Positions 7,610 to 8,982 of a DNA stretch of 8,982 nucleotides are shown in pieces; the stretch's first letter is position 1, and each line of letters begins with the position of its first letter. The position numbers were made by a program, and so were the translations under genes. Source of the DNA: Bryobacteraceae bacterium (GTDB lineage: Bacteria > Acidobacteriota > Terriglobia > Bryobacterales > Bryobacteraceae); assembly GCA_029975915.1 (NCBI GenBank), contig JARKOC010000060.1:1-8982 (forward strand). The letters are read 5' to 3'. The notes beneath the pieces were generated by a model, which saw nothing but the letters and a program-made list of their open reading frames with translations, had not been told where the DNA came from and made no database searches.

Positions 7610-8458
7610 TTATTGTTCTCGGTCACTGACGATTCGGTAACGAGGGTGGGGCTGGTGTGGCCCGCGGGACGGTCGTCGTCTGCGGCTGGGCAGCGATCGG
7701 GTCGCATACACCGGCGACCACGCATTGCCTTCGTCCGCCAAGATACGTGCTTGGGTGGCGCGTTGGTCGCCGGACCTCGCGTAGCACTCGGCCCGCGCCT
7801 GCCGTTGTTCGGCCGAGTCGTACCCGTTGACGCTTTGCAGGTCGAAGCTGTCCGCTCGCACCCTCTCCTGCTCACCCTCACCGATCTCATCGGCGCCGTC
7901 TGCTTTCTCCGATCGCGGTTCAGCACCATTGTTGGCTTGTTGTGCATGCCGGAATTCACCATCCGCTTCGTCCTCGACGGTCCGCCCCTGATTGCGGTCT
8001 TGTCCGGCGCGGAGCTCTTCGACCCTCTCTTGTTGCCGATCGTGTTCAGCTTGCTCCAGGAGCCGACATACCGCGCCGCTGACCGCGTCTGCCTCGGGCG
8101 TGACGCGCCAGTGGGTGGTGATCTCGCGGGTCATGATGTCGCGGGCTGTGTCTGCGTCCTGATGGCCTCGGTAGGCGCCTGCGATCTGCCAGGTGTCGCC
8201 GATCTGTGGGATGGTCGCGGCGGCCCACCAGTTGGGGTCATGGACCAGCCGCAGCCGTGCCAGCGCGACCTCTTCTTGCGCTGCGGTCTGCCGAGCCTGC
8301 TGCTCAGCCTGCACGGACGCCGCAGTGACGGCGTGTTCCTGGTCGATGGCGTGTTGTTGGCTGGCGCGGGATTGTGCCTCACCGAGGCGGGCCAGCATCC
8401 CAGCAGTGAGTTGGGCAGCGTTACGTAGGGCATCGTCGATTCCGTCGTTATCAGACAT
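7610..8458 (-). CDS. Conjugative-element accessory protein, Gln/Arg/Glu-rich, 282 aa
   Basis: The start ATG at 8458 is preceded by a strong AGGAAAGGA ribosome site seven bases away, and codons show strong G/C bias at third positions. This makes the minus strand the coding one despite an equally long open frame on the + strand. Residues 1-75 are a charged, Ala/Gln-rich helix, probably coiled coil. Residues about 75-135 hold a globular segment (DPNWWAAATIPQIGDTWQIA, then a stretch of paired acidic and basic residues). Residues about 215-250 carry a second module beginning NGYDSAEQRQARAE and ending in ILADEGNAW. The tail is very basic (SRRRRPSRG). This three-part layout resembles hypothetical proteins I associate with conjugation regions of actinobacterial plasmids and ICEs, next to TraG/VirD4-like and relaxase genes. 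The biochemical role is unknown; a cytosolic or DNA-associated accessory to transfer is plausible. The ORF end may differ from relatives at the basic tail. Confidence 0.8.
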   Translation of the reverse strand: MSDNDGIDDALRNAAQLTAGMLARLGEAQSRASQQHAIDQEHAVTAASVQAEQQARQTAAQEEVALARLRLVHDPNWWAAATIPQIGDTWQIAGAYRGHQDADTARDIMTREITTHWRVTPEADAVSGAVCRLLEQAEHDRQQERVEELRAGQDRNQGRTVEDEADGEFRHAQQANNGAEPRSEKADGADEIGEGEQERVRADSFDLQSVNGYDSAEQRQARAECYARSGDQRATQARILADEGNAWSPVYATRSLPSRRRRPSRGPHQPHPRYRIVSDREQ

Positions 8459-8509
8459 TGCGGATTCCTTTCCTCACCGCCGATGTGCGAATCGGTGTGC
8501 ACCAGGTTG

Positions 8510-8812
8510 CTATCGCTCGATCCCGGAACCCGCGTGGGTCGTACGCTCGCGTGGCCGCGCCGGCGGTGGTGTGGGCAGGCTGGGTGGGATCACTGATCCA
8601 GCCGGTTGTGCGAACGATGCGGCCACCACCTGCTGTCGATCACTTGCCGCCGGCACCTCATCGGTGCCGTGCGCTCGCGGCATGGATGCCTCCAACTGCT
8701 GCGGCATCGGCGCTAGGTCGTGTTTCGAAAGTGGTGTCCGACGAGGGTGTGGCGGCTGGCGTGTCGGTCCTGACGGTGGGAGGGCTCCCGGGGTAGACGG
8801 ATTGGTATCTAG
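8510..8812 (-). pseudogene. Possible 3' remnant of a gene truncated by the IS insertion
   Basis: On the minus strand a frame is open from a stop at the putative IS boundary (8813-8815) down to a TAG at 8510-8512, 51 bases before the start of the 282-aa gene. The translation is proline-rich and disordered (for example IPPSLPTPPPARPRERTTHAG near the end). It looks like the low-complexity tail of a larger conjugation protein rather than a free-standing gene, and no good start or ribosome site is seen. An overlapping minus-strand frame ending at 8658 has similar codon bias, so the frame is not certain. Plain intergenic DNA is the alternative. Confidence 0.3.
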
Positions 8813-8817
8813 TCACT

Positions 8818-8982
8818 TGGACCGTTCCCGGTTTGGTGGACACTGGTGAGGTTTGCGGTTCCCGATAGGGTGAAGGGGAGCTGATTATGGGATCTACGCG
8901 GAGGCATTTCACGGCGGAGTATAAAGCTAACGCGGTGGCGTTGGTGTTGGATGATGGGCGGTCGATCGCTGAGGCGGCACGG
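8818..8982 (+). mobile_element. IS3-family insertion sequence, left end (continues beyond window)
   Basis: The stretch beginning TGGACCGTTCCCGG at 8818 and containing GGTTTGGTGGACACTGG has the look of an IS3-family terminal inverted repeat. It lies about 70 bases upstream of an OrfA start, the usual distance. The exact outer base is uncertain because the right end and target duplication are outside the window. Confidence 0.6.
8887..8982 (+). CDS. IS3-family transposase OrfA, 3'-truncated by window edge
   Basis: The ATG at 8887 follows a GAAGGGGAG ribosome site six bases away. The 32 visible codons read as a typical OrfA N-terminus: RRHFTAEYKANAVALVLDDG, then RSIAEAAR at the start of the helix-turn-helix. 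In this family OrfA binds the IS ends, and the catalytic DDE domain is made as an OrfAB fusion by -1 frameshifting; none of that part is in view. Confidence 0.85.
   Translation, partial: MGSTRRHFTAEYKANAVALVLDDGRSIAEAAR

Noticed and set aside
7604..8428. A 274-codon open frame on the + strand over the conjugation gene
   Set aside because: It is antisense to the minus-strand gene, which has a strong ribosome site, G/C third-position bias and a sensible charged composition. The + translation is Val/Leu/Cys/Gly-rich shadow sequence with no ribosome site.
8193..8849. A 218-codon + strand frame near the IS
   Set aside because: The Cys/Ser/Arg/Ala-rich translation is typical of a high-GC shadow; it overlaps the minus-strand gene start and the IS end and has no ribosome site.

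Overview
The window reads as an accessory island from a high-GC actinobacterium (Gordonia, Rhodococcus or Mycobacterium type is plausible, but no core gene fixes the genus). The grounds are the high GC with GC-rich third codon positions, an apparently leaderless start with a TANNNT box, and a gene of the kind carried by actinobacterial conjugative elements. All non-intergenic content is mobile-element or defence-like; there are no housekeeping genes, rRNA, tRNA or CRISPR arrays.

Layout from left to right. (1) Bases 3-434: the C-terminal two thirds of a serine recombinase (resolvase/invertase family), cut by the window edge. (2) Bases 531-2329: a two-gene operon on the + strand. A strong sigma70-like promoter, with a perfect 13-bp inverted repeat over its -10 box, drives an unrecognised 211-aa protein and a 369-aa Xre-HTH/ImmA-IrrE (HELGH) zinc-peptidase-like protein. 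The stop and start overlap (ATGA). This is the architecture of a toxin-antitoxin or phage-responsive module. (3) Bases 2423-3370, minus strand: an FRG-domain protein. (4) Bases 3371-3773: a roughly 400-bp gene-free divergent regulatory region. (5) Bases 3774-7466, + strand: a 1230-aa YobI-like P-loop NTPase with Walker A, two transmembrane segments, Walker B and a very long helical C-terminal region. (6) Bases 7610-8458, minus strand: a Gln/Arg/Glu-rich protein of the type found in conjugative plasmids and ICEs, preceded by a possible gene remnant. (7) Bases about 8818-8982: the left end and first 32 codons of an IS3-family transposase OrfA, cut by the window edge.

Interpretation: the centre looks like anti-phage cargo carried between mobile-element genes. 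The two most interesting units are the Xre-ImmA/IrrE operon with an unknown partner and the divergent FRG/YobI-NTPase pair. In the pair, the large membrane-anchored NTPase could be a sensor or switch and the FRG protein an effector. That division of labour is inference; the domains and gene arrangement are visible in the sequence.
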